64,000 nucleotides of DNA from Veillonella sp. 3310 (GCF_003999875.1 NZ_RQVJ01000001.1:372001-436000), one strand, 5' to 3'. Counted from the stretch's first letter, positions 33,280 to 43,726 are shown. Notes: generated by a model not told the origin, from the letters alone. Program-made: numbers and translations.

Positions 33280-34524
33280 TTAGTTTACAGTATATAAATA
33301 ATCATATTGTTCTTGTGTCAATGTATCTAAATCGTAACCCATAGATTGCAATTTTAATTTCGCAATTTCTGCATCTACTTCATATGGCAATACATGTACA
33401 TCATGTTCCATATCTGCTCCATGGTGCAAGATATATTCTGCTGCTAAGGCTTGCATTGCAAAAGACAAGTCCATGATTTCTGCTGGATGTCCATCACCTG
33501 CTGCTAAGTTTACAAGGCGGCCTTCGGCTAGTACATACAATTGACGGCCATCTTGCATATGGTAGGCTTCGATATTTTGGCGTACTCGTTCATGAGATAC
33601 TGCCATGGCTGCTAAGTCTTTCACATTCACTTCGCAATCGAAATGTCCCGCATTACAAAGAACAGCGCGGTCTTTCATCACTGCATAATGTTCTTCCGTG
33701 ATGACATCCTTACAACCTGTGACAGTACAGAAAATGTCACCGATTTTAGCAGCTTCCACCATTGGCAATACTTTGAAACCATCAAATACAGCCTCGATAG
33801 CTTTAATTGGATCCACTTCTGTTACATACACGTGGGCGCCTAAGCCTTTGGCACGAAGTGCCACACCTTTACCGCACCAACCATAACCAGCAACGACTAC
33901 ATTTTTACCTGTTACCGTCAAGTTCGTAGTACGCATAATACCATCCCAAACAGATTGGCCTGTACCATAGCGATTGTCGAATAAATATTTACAGTTGGAA
34001 TCGTTAACTGCAATCATAGGGAATGTCAATTGTTCCGCTTCAGCAAGGGCTTTCAAACGATGTACACCTGTAGTGGTTTCTTCACTACCCCCCAATAAAC
34101 GTTCTTTCGCATCTTGACGAGTCGTGTGAAGTAAGCTTACTAAATCGCCACCGTCATCGATGATGATATGCGGTTTATGATCCAACGCTTTGTTCAAGAA
34201 CATCGTATACTCTTCGTCTGTACAATTGTACCAAGCATAGACAGTTAGACCCATGTCCACAAGTCCTGCTGCCACATCATCTTGGGTAGATAATGGATTG
34301 GATCCTGTAACGATAACATCAGCACCACCACGTTTTAACACGGTAGATAAATAGGCAGTTTTCGCCTCTAAATGAACAGATACAACGATGGTTTGACCTT
34401 TGAAAGTTTGTTCTTTTTCAAAACGGTCTCCTAATGTGTTTAAAGTAGGCATAAAATTAGCTACCCAGTCGATTTTTTTACGACCTTCTGCGGCTAAGGA
34501 AATATCTCGAATTAAAGATTGCAT
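33280..34524 (-). CDS. ahcY: Adenosylhomocysteinase
   Basis: 414 residues. NAD-binding GYGWCGKGVALRAKGLGAHV, substrate motifs HLEAKTAYL and GSNPLSTQDDVAAGL, and the catalytic block DDGGDLVSLLHTTR; NDSNCKYLFDNRYGTG follows. It hydrolyses S-adenosylhomocysteine to adenosine and homocysteine. The enzyme lacks the C-terminal KPxHYRY end of eukaryotic/proteobacterial forms and resembles the archaeal/thermophile type. It shares an operon with mtnP (32-base gap). Confidence 0.94.
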   Translation of the reverse strand: MQSLIRDISLAAEGRKKIDWVANFMPTLNTLGDRFEKEQTFKGQTIVVSVHLEAKTAYLSTVLKRGGADVIVTGSNPLSTQDDVAAGLVDMGLTVYAWYNCTDEEYTMFLNKALDHKPHIIIDDGGDLVSLLHTTRQDAKERLLGGSEETTTGVHRLKALAEAEQLTFPMIAVNDSNCKYLFDNRYGTGQSVWDGIMRTTNLTVTGKNVVVAGYGWCGKGVALRAKGLGAHVYVTEVDPIKAIEAVFDGFKVLPMVEAAKIGDIFCTVTGCKDVITEEHYAVMKDRAVLCNAGHFDCEVNVKDLAAMAVSHERVRQNIEAYHMQDGRQLYVLAEGRLVNLAAGDGHPAEIMDLSFAMQALAAEYILHHGADMEHDVHVLPYEVDAEIAKLKLQSMGYDLDTLTQEQYDYLYTVN

Positions 34525-34556
34525 TGGCGTTCTCCTTTTAGATTCTTCATGATAAA

Positions 34557-35351
34557 TTATAATTGAAAGCCACCATACTCAGCCATACGATGATGGGCTG
34601 GATAATCTGCATTCACATCGATGCCTTTGATGACTTCTTTCACTAGCGATTGCAATTGTTCTGCCATTTGTTGCATCATATCTACTACTTCCCCATGAGT
34701 CAAGGCAGATTCAGAAATGCCCGCTGCATAGTTAGTGATCATGGAAATTGTCATATATGCCATTTCTGCTTCATTAGCTAAGGTCACCTCTGGTACATTT
34801 GTCATGCCCACTGTTTGGCCACCTAACATAGCATACATACGAATTTCAGCAGGAGACTCAAAACGAGGCCCCTCTGTACATACGTAGGTGCCGCCATTGT
34901 GAACCGTTAAGCCTAGAGATTTTGCGGCACTTTCAACAATAGAACGCAACTCAGGACTATATGGTTCCGTTACATCCACATGTGCCACCGGACGATCTCC
35001 ACCTTCGTAGAATGTATTCACACGGTTTTTCGTAAAGTCTAAAAATTGGTCAGTCAACACAAAATGACCAGGTCCAAATTTTTGATCCAAAGAACCTACC
35101 GCTGTGGTAGATACGATAAAATTAACACCTAACTTTTTCAAGCCCCAAATATTAGCACGATAATTAATCTTGTGTGGTGGAATCGAATGATCACGGCCAT
35201 GACGGGCTAAGAAGTACACCGTCTTACCTTCATAAGTGCCACATACATAATGAATCTCACCATAAGGTGTCATCAAAGACGATTCCGTCATAGTTTCAAA
35301 CATATTTGGATCGTACACACCGGTACCACCAATAATAGCAATGGCTGACAT
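34557..35351 (-). CDS. mtnP: S-methyl-5'-thioadenosine phosphorylase
   Basis: 264 residues of the PNP/MTAP family: IIGGTGVYDPNMFE, ARHGRDHSIPPHKINYRANIW (parts RHGRDHSIPPHKIN), CTEGPRFESPAEIRM and GMTNVPEVTLANEAEM. It splits methylthioadenosine into adenine and methylthioribose-1-phosphate. With ahcY it clears products of SAM use. AAGGAGG stands before the ATG. It starts 126 bases downstream of csm6, with its own upstream region at 35352-35477. Confidence 0.93.
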   Translation of the reverse strand: MSAIAIIGGTGVYDPNMFETMTESSLMTPYGEIHYVCGTYEGKTVYFLARHGRDHSIPPHKINYRANIWGLKKLGVNFIVSTTAVGSLDQKFGPGHFVLTDQFLDFTKNRVNTFYEGGDRPVAHVDVTEPYSPELRSIVESAAKSLGLTVHNGGTYVCTEGPRFESPAEIRMYAMLGGQTVGMTNVPEVTLANEAEMAYMTISMITNYAAGISESALTHGEVVDMMQQMAEQLQSLVKEVIKGIDVNADYPAHHRMAEYGGFQL

Positions 35352-35477
35352 ATAGTTCCTCCTTGTGAAAGATAGAATTCATATTACATAACTAGTATAT
35401 CATAAACGACCTTTAATCTAGGTATAATCAATTATATGTAAAAACTTTTATGGACTATAAAAAATACATATAAAAAA

Positions 35478-36827
35478 CTACTTCATCATGCCAAAATACT
35501 GTATAATTTTGTCATTTATCAAAGTATACACCAGTTTTAATTGTTGTTTTGGAATATTCATGTATTTTTCCATCATAGAACGCATATTAGCTAAGATTTC
35601 TTGGCAGTCTTTACCTTCACTAGCTTCACGTATATCCTCTTGTGTAATAGTAGCAATTTCGTGCGCTACTATATTTCTAACATTCTTTAAAATCGGGGTA
35701 AATATTTTTAGACTATTCACTAAATCAGATCTAGTATAGGAATGAAACTGTATCATATTAAGCATATGAAAAAAGGATAGTTCAAAATCTTTAGTTTCAT
35801 AATTTAACTGATTCATAGAACATTCCCAGGACTTATATAGATCAGGATATACTTTAGATAGTTTGATATGATCTACCATCCCTCTACGACCTCTAACCTC
35901 AATGTTTCTAAAATTAACTCCATATATATCTTTAAGAATACATTTCATAAATTGAAATAAGTAAGGAGTCAATTTCACTATAAAATCTTGATACATCCCT
36001 TTTTCAATACGAATTTGTGCAATATATAAATATTCAATTAAATTTCTAATCTCCACTTTTGAAGAAGGTATAAAGTGTGTAATACTTTGTTTCAATTCTT
36101 TAGGTATATAGGTCAGAGATTTATCATACTCGAAAGCACTTCGATACATACTATGTTGTAATAGCTTACCTATTACATCGAGATATTCCTTATCCTGCTC
36201 CTCAGCTAGTATCTTATATTCTTTGAATACCTGGATCGCTTGTTTATATTCATAAGCTTTTACTAATGATATACATCGTTCTTTTAAAAAACGTCGTTTG
36301 ATGATTTTTAAAACTGGTTCATGACAGCGATTAATTGTCCCTAGTTCATTATCAAAGTTACATTCTATCACATAATCAATATCTTCATTACCTTGTAAGG
36401 CATGTTCTGTTCTATTGGAACGCTCAGTAGGTGTATCAACCTGAACCCCAATTGTATCTAAATTTTCAATCGCAATGTATGTGAGTAACTGACACATTTG
36501 TGGTGTTCCAGATGTTAAGTTGATTAAAAACTCAGCCTCTGAAAACTCATCTTTCAATTTATAGAATTCCTCTACTAAACTATACAATGTATCAATTTTG
36601 TGAACTTCTTGAAGTTCTGTTTTGATTAACCTTACCTCACACTGTGGATTTACATACAAAATCGCTTTTGTATATTGCTGATTACGCTCTTCCTCATCCA
36701 CCATTTCTTTTGATAGAAATAAAACGGCCATGTCTGGTTTATAATGACGAATGATATGTAACATTGCTCCATCATAACAGCCACGAATAGGATCTGTAGT
36801 TCCTATTGCAGAATATAATATTTTCAT
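35478..36827 (-). CDS. csm6: CRISPR type III-A ancillary RNase Csm6
   Basis: 449 residues. N-terminal CARF domain (about 1-170): KILYSAIGTTDPIRG, and LINLTSGTPQM at 102-111, the ligand-sensing loop for cyclic oligoadenylate. C-terminal HEPN domain with the catalytic R-x4-H, R384 and H389 in VRNIVAHE. Csm6 is an RNase activated by the second messenger made by Csm1/Cas10. The ATG overlaps the cas6 stop by 4 bases (ATGA). Order cas6-csm6 is the reverse of the Staphylococcus epidermidis operon. Confidence 0.92.
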   Translation of the reverse strand: MKILYSAIGTTDPIRGCYDGAMLHIIRHYKPDMAVLFLSKEMVDEEERNQQYTKAILYVNPQCEVRLIKTELQEVHKIDTLYSLVEEFYKLKDEFSEAEFLINLTSGTPQMCQLLTYIAIENLDTIGVQVDTPTERSNRTEHALQGNEDIDYVIECNFDNELGTINRCHEPVLKIIKRRFLKERCISLVKAYEYKQAIQVFKEYKILAEEQDKEYLDVIGKLLQHSMYRSAFEYDKSLTYIPKELKQSITHFIPSSKVEIRNLIEYLYIAQIRIEKGMYQDFIVKLTPYLFQFMKCILKDIYGVNFRNIEVRGRRGMVDHIKLSKVYPDLYKSWECSMNQLNYETKDFELSFFHMLNMIQFHSYTRSDLVNSLKIFTPILKNVRNIVAHEIATITQEDIREASEGKDCQEILANMRSMMEKYMNIPKQQLKLVYTLINDKIIQYFGMMK

Positions 36828-37606
36828 AATACACGCTTCACTTCTTCTAACTCTATATCCAACGCTCCCATACCGACAGCTACCTTAATTCCACAACCAC
36901 ATAAGGAGCCATAATAACATAGCATCGCGGCTAAATTAGACAAAATCATATTTCGTTTACAAATCAATATATAGTTTCCTTGAAAGCCTGGAATTTTAGT
37001 TTGTTCCAAATAAAACTTTTGTAATCGCATACGATAGTCCGCTACATATATGTTATCACACAGAGCTTGAAATAACTCTTCGTCATCATATACATCTGAA
37101 GTACTGAACGCATTCCATTTTTTTAGAAAACTTCTCATGATTCTTTCAATATTGGGAAAGATCTCATAAGCTTGATTTACCTTAAATGAAGTTGGTGTTA
37201 CAAATGTAATATCTACTTTTTTATATTGCTTAGTGTCACCTAAAAATGATTGGGCTATACTGGCATAATCTGTTTCTAATACAACGCGTCTATCATCTAT
37301 GATTAAACTCCCATTTTTTTGTATGAGCTCTATAGTAGAAGATACATCCCATAATGGCGCAATCAACTTCTGTATACTCTCTTCTGATAAAGCAGTAATT
37401 CTCCATACACTAGTATTACGCTCTTTATCATAGTACACATATTGGTGATATGGTGGTATCTGTGTAGTATGTAAAAATGTAGCATATTCTGTAGAGATAT
37501 ATGACATAATCACACCATGTAACACACTTCCTAATGATTGAGCAATTTTCTGCCCATTATCTAAGTGAATATCAAATTCTATGCCTTTAATTTCAACCGT
37601 TTTCAA
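36824..37606 (-). CDS. cas6: CRISPR repeat endoribonuclease Cas6
   Basis: 260 residues with a RAMP fold. An N-terminal ferredoxin-like region has YISTEYATFLHTTQIPPYHQY with candidate catalytic histidine H46 or H53, and the C-terminus has the glycine-rich loop region (KIPGFQGNYILICK, then GCGIKVAVGMGAL). It cuts the repeat eight bases before each spacer to give the 5' tag. The start is TTG at 37606; the ribosome site is weak, so coupling to csm5 (14-base overlap) is likely. Confidence 0.9.
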   Translation of the reverse strand: MKTVEIKGIEFDIHLDNGQKIAQSLGSVLHGVIMSYISTEYATFLHTTQIPPYHQYVYYDKERNTSVWRITALSEESIQKLIAPLWDVSSTIELIQKNGSLIIDDRRVVLETDYASIAQSFLGDTKQYKKVDITFVTPTSFKVNQAYEIFPNIERIMRSFLKKWNAFSTSDVYDDEELFQALCDNIYVADYRMRLQKFYLEQTKIPGFQGNYILICKRNMILSNLAAMLCYYGSLCGCGIKVAVGMGALDIELEEVKRVL

Positions 37607-38747
37607 GATGTAACTTCACGCCTCCAAATATATAATCTTTTCCTTTATACTTCGTTAGCTTTAACGTTCGAGGGGAAATGATTCGATCCCTACGATGTCC
37701 ATTACCTAAAATTGATTTTACCACATTAACTTCATATCTATGATCATCAAACAAAGGTATGAGTAATGTTTTGTGTAAAAATCCAATACTATTTCCTATT
37801 AGACAAGTAACACTTTCTAAATCGTGTATACATGATTGTTCAATATCTCCTCTAAAAACTTGCTTCCATCGACTTAATAATCGTTGCGTATGCATTTCAA
37901 CAATTTTCACTAATTCAGTTACGGAGTGTATTCCTACTTTTCGTAATTCCTGAATATTAACACTCAACATACCTTCTAACTTTGTATTTGGCGTAATACA
38001 CTCTCTATATAAAGATAACGTATTTCTTTTATATTGTCCTGCTACAGAATCATATCTAGGTAAAATATACGTAGTCATTTTATCCTTTGATGATAAAATA
38101 ACATCTGATACTGAAATACTATGAAATAGCTTTTTTGCACCATCGTTATGCCATTTTCCTGTAGATTCTTTTATACAAGATAGTATTAAGATATCCAAAG
38201 CTTTTCCATACTCTCTTATACATCTACGAAGTTCTCTATCATTATTTGAGGCATCTATAAGTTTTTTCTGCCATTCGCGACGAAATACTTCATTATTTTC
38301 TACTATATAAGCTATCACAGCAGAAATAATAACTCCCTTTAAGGAACTACCTGGAATATACGGCATTCCATCAAGATCAGTCATACATAAGTTTACATTA
38401 TTCAATGATCGCTTAAATATAGAACTTTTAACACAACGCAATTGGCGTTTTGAAACACTAGATAACACGGTATCATTGGGAATACCGATAGTCCGTGCCA
38501 TCCATTCATAGATAGTTTCTTTTGTATATCCTGATGTATAACTTTTAATATATGCTTCATAGTCAGCAAGTTTATGTAACGAATATAGATATTGAAACCA
38601 TTTTTTCTGATTTAAAATATATACCTCTTGATTGGAAGCATCCAAAATATAGTCAAGCACTTTTGCTACTTGTCCATTTCCAATAGAAACTGGTGTGATT
38701 ACTTCTAATGTAAATGGGATTGTAATCGGCATGGATTCACTACTCAT
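37593..38747 (-). CDS. csm5: Type III-A RAMP protein Csm5
   Basis: 384 residues, from ATG 38747 (GGTG upstream). A Cas7-like head protein of the Csm complex: TLEVITPVSIGNG at the start and PYIPGSSLKGVIISAV, the G-x-S-x-L-K-G motif. It caps the crRNA-binding backbone at the 3' end. It overlaps csm4 by 8 bases. Confidence 0.9.
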   Translation of the reverse strand: MSSESMPITIPFTLEVITPVSIGNGQVAKVLDYILDASNQEVYILNQKKWFQYLYSLHKLADYEAYIKSYTSGYTKETIYEWMARTIGIPNDTVLSSVSKRQLRCVKSSIFKRSLNNVNLCMTDLDGMPYIPGSSLKGVIISAVIAYIVENNEVFRREWQKKLIDASNNDRELRRCIREYGKALDILILSCIKESTGKWHNDGAKKLFHSISVSDVILSSKDKMTTYILPRYDSVAGQYKRNTLSLYRECITPNTKLEGMLSVNIQELRKVGIHSVTELVKIVEMHTQRLLSRWKQVFRGDIEQSCIHDLESVTCLIGNSIGFLHKTLLIPLFDDHRYEVNVVKSILGNGHRRDRIISPRTLKLTKYKGKDYIFGGVKLHLENG

Positions 38748-39738
38748 CAATATTCACCCCCAGCCAAAATCCTTTCATATATTTATAAATTGGATGTGAG
38801 ATTTGATCATGACATAGTTCTATCACTTGTCCCTCTAGTTGTATAGGCATACAACTTCCTTCTTGCAAGGCATAAAAAGAATTTCGTTTATACGGGGCTT
38901 CTATAGATTCACTATATACAAATCCACTTCTCCTCATCAATTTATACGAACCTTGACTCAGTGTTTCAATTTCATCCAACTTAGGTGTAATTGCACTAAG
39001 AGACATATATGTAGACCCTTCTTGATGTAACAAATGATATAATGCCGCATCATCTTCACCACATAAAGGTAATTCGTCTAACTCGAACTCATCCTCTAAT
39101 ATAAATTGTCCATAACCAGAACTCCGTTTTCCACCGATTCCTGTATAACTTAAGGATTCAAAAATTGTTCTAACTCTTTCTATATCCGCTTCATTTTTGA
39201 CCCCAAGAATACAATATAGCCCTGTATCAGGCACGAACTTAAAAGTTCCTACTACATAAGGCTTACTGCTATCTTCTCGTAATGCTACTCTTTGAGATGT
39301 GAGGAACTGTCCAAAAATAGGTTCATCAGTTACTCCAGAAAGTGAGTACTGACCAAACTCATTATATAGATTAGATGCACGTACATAACCTATTTTCTTT
39401 ATTTTTTTCTGTTGTTTTACTTGTTCTTGTAATATTGAAATATTAGTAATGGTATCATACTTTCTATGTCCCACATAAATTGGACGTGGTACAAATAACT
39501 CTAACTCTTGACTTAGATTTTTAAATGGAAAAAGACTTGAAATTTTTATATACCCCAATCGTAAGGACTCCAGAAACCACTCTACTTCTGCTCGATTATA
39601 GCCAATTTCATTCACACAAGCAGACACAAATGTATCTGATGATATTGTGAGTTGCACTTTGTCTAGCGAACCGCCTTCGCTCGTATTCCCAAAATGTACT
39701 GAACTGGTGAATGTAAATGGAAAGATATAATATCTCAT
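38740..39738 (-). CDS. csm4: Type III-A RAMP protein Csm4
   Basis: 332 residues with Cas5-like topology: FTFTSSVHFGN, then a C-terminal GIGGKRSSGYGQF, the glycine-rich RAMP loop. Csm4 binds the crRNA 5' tag and contacts Csm1. AAGGTGATG precedes the ATG; 9 bases after csm3. Confidence 0.9.
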   Translation of the reverse strand: MRYYIFPFTFTSSVHFGNTSEGGSLDKVQLTISSDTFVSACVNEIGYNRAEVEWFLESLRLGYIKISSLFPFKNLSQELELFVPRPIYVGHRKYDTITNISILQEQVKQQKKIKKIGYVRASNLYNEFGQYSLSGVTDEPIFGQFLTSQRVALREDSSKPYVVGTFKFVPDTGLYCILGVKNEADIERVRTIFESLSYTGIGGKRSSGYGQFILEDEFELDELPLCGEDDAALYHLLHQEGSTYMSLSAITPKLDEIETLSQGSYKLMRRSGFVYSESIEAPYKRNSFYALQEGSCMPIQLEGQVIELCHDQISHPIYKYMKGFWLGVNIDE

Positions 39739-39747
39739 TACATCACC

Positions 39748-40428
39748 TTAACCTTGTAAATAAGCTTCACAACGTTCACTTAATTCAGAATCATCCGGGA
39801 AAGTTTTTACTGTAATATGTTCAATAGACACACGTCCATAACCTCGAGTACCATGCCCTCCAAGATAGTCTAGTTCCAATAAATTTAATCCAAAACGTAA
39901 CGTTTGCAAGTCTTCTTCAATCTCCGCTTCATCAATAACAGTATATACTAAGTGGAATCCAAATTTTGTTCCTGCTGGCACTCGCTCTATTTGTCTAGGA
40001 GTAGCTTTACAAGTATTACGTTTGATACTGTTTTCGAATTTTACTTCCCCCATATAAGTATCAGTTTCAATTGATTCAAATACACGTTTACTATTATCAG
40101 TTACAAATAAGTCCTGAAACTGTAAACGAGAGATAGTTTGAGGGCTTGTAGAGCCAAATAATCGTTTTATCACTTTATCATCATCATTTATGTCCTTTAC
40201 AAAATACGTTTCACTTCTAAAACGAGCCAATAAAATTCGAAGTTTCCCTTTTAAAGAACTACCAGGAATAATTGGCTCTTGTGTTAGTATATCTCTTACA
40301 AATGGACTATCTACTGACCCAATTGGAGCATAATCACTGCCTCCTCCTATATGCATTCCTGTTTTTATAAGTAATTCACCTCGAATGATAATTTTTTTTC
40401 GCAGTACATCTTTGGATCTTTCATTCAT
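39748..40428 (-). CDS. csm3: Type III-A backbone RNase Csm3
   Basis: 226 residues, Cas7 family. Key parts are GMHIGGGSDYAPIGSVDSP with the catalytic Asp D40 (the equivalent of D33 in Streptococcus thermophilus Csm3), IIPGSSLKGKLR and the C-terminal LGGHGTRGYGRV. Multiple copies coat the crRNA and cut target RNA every six bases. Three bases follow csm2. Confidence 0.95.
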   Translation of the reverse strand: MNERSKDVLRKKIIIRGELLIKTGMHIGGGSDYAPIGSVDSPFVRDILTQEPIIPGSSLKGKLRILLARFRSETYFVKDINDDDKVIKRLFGSTSPQTISRLQFQDLFVTDNSKRVFESIETDTYMGEVKFENSIKRNTCKATPRQIERVPAGTKFGFHLVYTVIDEAEIEEDLQTLRFGLNLLELDYLGGHGTRGYGRVSIEHITVKTFPDDSELSERCEAYLQG

Positions 40429-40430
40429 AA

Positions 40431-40907
40431 TTATCGTCCCCCTCCAGTGCTATTCACTCTATTAACTTTATTGTTGTCCTTTTTATCTCTTGATGATACT
40501 GCTGAGTAATATTTATGAAATGCAACTAACGCCTCAATATATTTACAATATTTATTAAACTCATTAATATCGCCTTGAATATTATCTAAACGGGGAATCA
40601 ACTCTGCCTTTTGAATAAAATCATCAACTGCATTAATCGTATTAGATTTTTCATTATTTTTTTCAATCTCACGACCAGCTTGATAACAGAAAAGTGTTTT
40701 AAGAAAGCGAATTTCCATTTGTAATTCTGGGGATATTGTTTTCACTTTTTCTTTACTTTTAGCTACTTCAACATTTACTTTATTTTTTACATCAGTAATA
40801 GCAGATAAAATTTTTCTAAGTTGACTAGTATTTAAGGCAATAACACCTTTATCTGTTCTTTTTAAATCCTTAATCACTGCTTCTGCTTCTGCTACATAAT
40901 CAACCAT
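40431..40907 (-). CDS. csm2: Type III-A small subunit Csm2
   Basis: 158 residues, all helical, lysine-rich, with LRKILSAITDVKNKV and MEIRFLKTLFCYQAGRE, typical for Csm2. It forms the inner belly of the complex. The C-terminus is extended with an Asn/Gly-rich tail. AGGAGG-like GGGAGG lies ahead of the ATG, and it overlaps csm1 by 8 bases. Confidence 0.88.
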   Translation of the reverse strand: MVDYVAEAEAVIKDLKRTDKGVIALNTSQLRKILSAITDVKNKVNVEVAKSKEKVKTISPELQMEIRFLKTLFCYQAGREIEKNNEKSNTINAVDDFIQKAELIPRLDNIQGDINEFNKYCKYIEALVAFHKYYSAVSSRDKKDNNKVNRVNSTGGGR

Positions 40908-43428
40908 GATATTCCTCCCTTTTACCTTTCTCCCGTAGACTATATATTACTATATGAATGGCTGTTAATAATTCTCTAGTCGATTCTTTATCCTTAGTGT
41001 GCTCATACATCATAGAAATAAACTTCTTATATGCCTCTAATTGTGCTTCACTAGCTTGCTCAGGTTCCATACGAGACAAAGTATATAACAGTCTAGCTCT
41101 ATGAATCGTCTCTAAATCATCTCCTATAATTTCTTCTAATAATTCCATAATTCTATACATGGCACTTCTTGTAAAGGTCATCTTCGATAAATCTGAAATG
41201 GGTCCTTCTTTAGATATTGCTAATATTGACTGCAACATATTAAACTTTTCACCTAGTACAGATTGTATAAATCGATCCCATGTATATACATGACGACACC
41301 GTGGAGCATTACCTTCATTCTCTGTATCAAATCCAAATAAAGCAATACTATCTTTTTCAGGCATATCCTTTGCAGTTGACTCTAAACTACCTGTTATCTC
41401 CGCCATTTTAGTGATAGGAAAGTTATGTGTAAACATTCCTAGACCAGCAGACATAGTAATTTTTCCACCTGTCAAATCTTTAAGCCTGTTGCGAATATCA
41501 ATAGCCACCTCAATCAGCTCATCCCAAGGGCCTACTAAAAAAACATCATCTCCACCAGAGTAGATAATATGAATATGACCCTTTTCACTAGTATCCTTAT
41601 TCCAAAGTCGATACGTATCTTTTACATCTTCAACACCACTAACATTGCCAGATACAATTTTATTAACACCTACTTTAAAAAACATGGATAAAGCTCTTGA
41701 TAAATCTGCATATCTTGAAAATGTATTAAAGTGATATGGATTTTCTTTGGTGTCACTTATAAAGCCACTAATAAAAGCCGCCCCTAGATTATCCACATCG
41801 GCTCTTAAGACCCCTAATCGCTGCATACCTACTTTTTCAGTTCCACTCATCTGAGCTAAGTCCTCAAATGTATATACTTCTCCATTGGGTTTACGACTAA
41901 CATAGTCTGCAATCCATAATCGACTTGCTACTTTACTTCCTGTTTCGGCTTCATTAATCACATATATATGTTTCCATGTAGCACTATATCCTAACTCTTC
42001 TAATTTGCGCTTTGATATAACATATAAATTTGTTGCATTACTACTGTAAATTGGAATAGATGGGATCATTTCTAATACTTCTTGCTCTTCTGCAATTCCT
42101 AATACCGATTCTTCAGATTGTACTAATACCTCTCCCAAATGATATAAAGAATCACACATATGACAAGCCAATGATTCCGTATACCCATAGATTTTCAATT
42201 CTACTGAAGATGTATGACAAATAGAACATTCCTTATCCCCTTCTCGTACAGAATTAATACTACTATTAGGGTTAAATAAGTCTTCTAAAATTTTTTTAGT
42301 ATATCTAAATATTTTACCTTTTGCGGTCTCTCGGCTAGCTTCACCAAATAGTTTATGCTGTTTTTCTCCATTAATTAAATCGTTCCCAGTGCATGTAGCC
42401 ATTCCTAGTGAGATATATAACTTTGTACCCACATGTTCAAGTAACCATTGATTCACTGCGGCTTCAAGAGCCCTGACAATCCCTTTGGCAGTTTCCGTGG
42501 CAGGCCCTAGTATATAGAAATGTCCTCCACCAGAATACAATACATTACATCGACTCAGCTGTAAGTCTTCTAACAAAGAATCAATTATAGATTCTAATAA
42601 TATCTCTAAATACACTGAGCGACCACGCAAGGATTTTAATGCACCTGTTGATGGCACTGTATAAATGAAATCTTGTATACCAGACACATCTCCAGAAATC
42701 ATCATAAAAGCTTCTTGTTCACGAAATACTTTTGAATCTGTAAAGCAATACTTTTTATAATCCTCTATGCCATTTTCTTGAAAATATAATTTCATAGATG
42801 TAGCAATGGCTGCTGTCAACTTAGAGTGCATGTACAAAGATATATCTGCTACTTCTTTTCTGTATGTACTAGAAGGAACAAAACTAGTAGTATCCTCATA
42901 AATCCGTAATAATTCATTAACCGTCATGGCATCTATACTTTGCACAGAAAAATTATCTTTCATTGTGTGATAGAGTATTTTATAGGTATCAGATGTGGCT
43001 AAAATATTTCCATCTTTCGGATAATTATAATTGCTAGCTACATTTAAACCTCGAAGATGATATTTTTGCTCAGTGTTCGAAATATTTCCACCAAATGTAT
43101 GAAATACAGATATTAACGGTATATTCTTGTCGAAGGTTTGTCCCTCCACCATAGTACCTTCATCAAACTCTCTACGGTCCAGGGCCGATGCAAGATTATC
43201 TGCTTCATACACCAAATAGGCTAAACTAGTGTCTGGAATTATGGCCTTAGACAATTGCTTTCCATGGTGATATTGAACACATCTCAATAACTCCTTATCC
43301 TCTGTATAAGAACGCAAAAAAGTAGCCCCCGCAATCGAATGATCTCCTAATCCTTCGTTAGCGCGATAGACTACTTTCCCAATATCATGTAATAAGGCAC
43401 CTTTTACCAATGTTTCTAAACACCCCAT
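40900..43428 (-). CDS. csm1: Type III-A signature protein Csm1/Cas10
   Basis: 842 residues from ATG 43428 (GAGGGAG six bases upstream); a longer TTG frame would run into cas2 and is unlikely. Domains in order: HD nuclease (H14-D15 in LLHDIGK), first palm with a degenerate SGGGHF, zinc cysteines C401/C404 and C422/C425, second palm/cyclase with GGDD at 625-628 (YSGGDDVFL), and an all-alpha end. It makes cyclic oligoadenylate when the complex binds foreign RNA and can cut DNA with its HD domain. Both active sites look intact. Confidence 0.95.
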   Translation of the reverse strand: MGCLETLVKGALLHDIGKVVYRANEGLGDHSIAGATFLRSYTEDKELLRCVQYHHGKQLSKAIIPDTSLAYLVYEADNLASALDRREFDEGTMVEGQTFDKNIPLISVFHTFGGNISNTEQKYHLRGLNVASNYNYPKDGNILATSDTYKILYHTMKDNFSVQSIDAMTVNELLRIYEDTTSFVPSSTYRKEVADISLYMHSKLTAAIATSMKLYFQENGIEDYKKYCFTDSKVFREQEAFMMISGDVSGIQDFIYTVPSTGALKSLRGRSVYLEILLESIIDSLLEDLQLSRCNVLYSGGGHFYILGPATETAKGIVRALEAAVNQWLLEHVGTKLYISLGMATCTGNDLINGEKQHKLFGEASRETAKGKIFRYTKKILEDLFNPNSSINSVREGDKECSICHTSSVELKIYGYTESLACHMCDSLYHLGEVLVQSEESVLGIAEEQEVLEMIPSIPIYSSNATNLYVISKRKLEELGYSATWKHIYVINEAETGSKVASRLWIADYVSRKPNGEVYTFEDLAQMSGTEKVGMQRLGVLRADVDNLGAAFISGFISDTKENPYHFNTFSRYADLSRALSMFFKVGVNKIVSGNVSGVEDVKDTYRLWNKDTSEKGHIHIIYSGGDDVFLVGPWDELIEVAIDIRNRLKDLTGGKITMSAGLGMFTHNFPITKMAEITGSLESTAKDMPEKDSIALFGFDTENEGNAPRCRHVYTWDRFIQSVLGEKFNMLQSILAISKEGPISDLSKMTFTRSAMYRIMELLEEIIGDDLETIHRARLLYTLSRMEPEQASEAQLEAYKKFISMMYEHTKDKESTRELLTAIHIVIYSLREKGKREEYHG

Positions 43429-43450
43429 GGTTTTCTCCCTCATGAATCCT

Positions 43451-43726
43451 TTATAATATGACACAATCTTGTTCTTTTCTTTCTCCAATTCCCCAAGTAT
43501 ATATCTTAACTAAATCATCAAGAATATATATTCGCAAAGAATCAATATTCGGATTAATTAAACGACTACATTGGCGAATCATAGCATCGTACTGTTTACG
43601 ATTTAACAATGCCTCAAACGCTGACTTTTGAACACGAACACCATATCGTTCCAAGCACTTCACCATTTTTAATCGTATCTTATTATCTACTATATCATAA
43701 ATAATCAAAACTATAAACTTTTTCAT
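43451..43726 (-). CDS. cas2: CRISPR adaptation protein Cas2
   Basis: 91 residues: strand FIVLIIYDIVDNKIR with the conserved aspartate, then RYGVRVQKSAFEALL and LRIYILDDLVKI. Cas2 is the structural dimer of the spacer-acquisition complex. A weak ribosome site (GAGTG) precedes the ATG. 37 bases separate it from cas1. Confidence 0.93.
   Translation of the reverse strand: MKKFIVLIIYDIVDNKIRLKMVKCLERYGVRVQKSAFEALLNRKQYDAMIRQCSRLINPNIDSLRIYILDDLVKIYTWGIGERKEQDCVIL

Noticed and set aside
33280-36827. SAM-related genes (ahcY, mtnP) beside a type III CRISPR, suggesting SAM-AMP signalling
   Set aside because: The effector is a CARF-HEPN Csm6, which uses cyclic oligoadenylate; no CorA-type effector or SAM-AMP lyase is present. 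The neighbourhood looks accidental.
43429-43488. Longer Csm1 start (TTG at 43488)
   Set aside because: It overlaps cas2 and lacks a ribosome site; ATG 43428 has GAGGGAG and starts directly before the HD domain.
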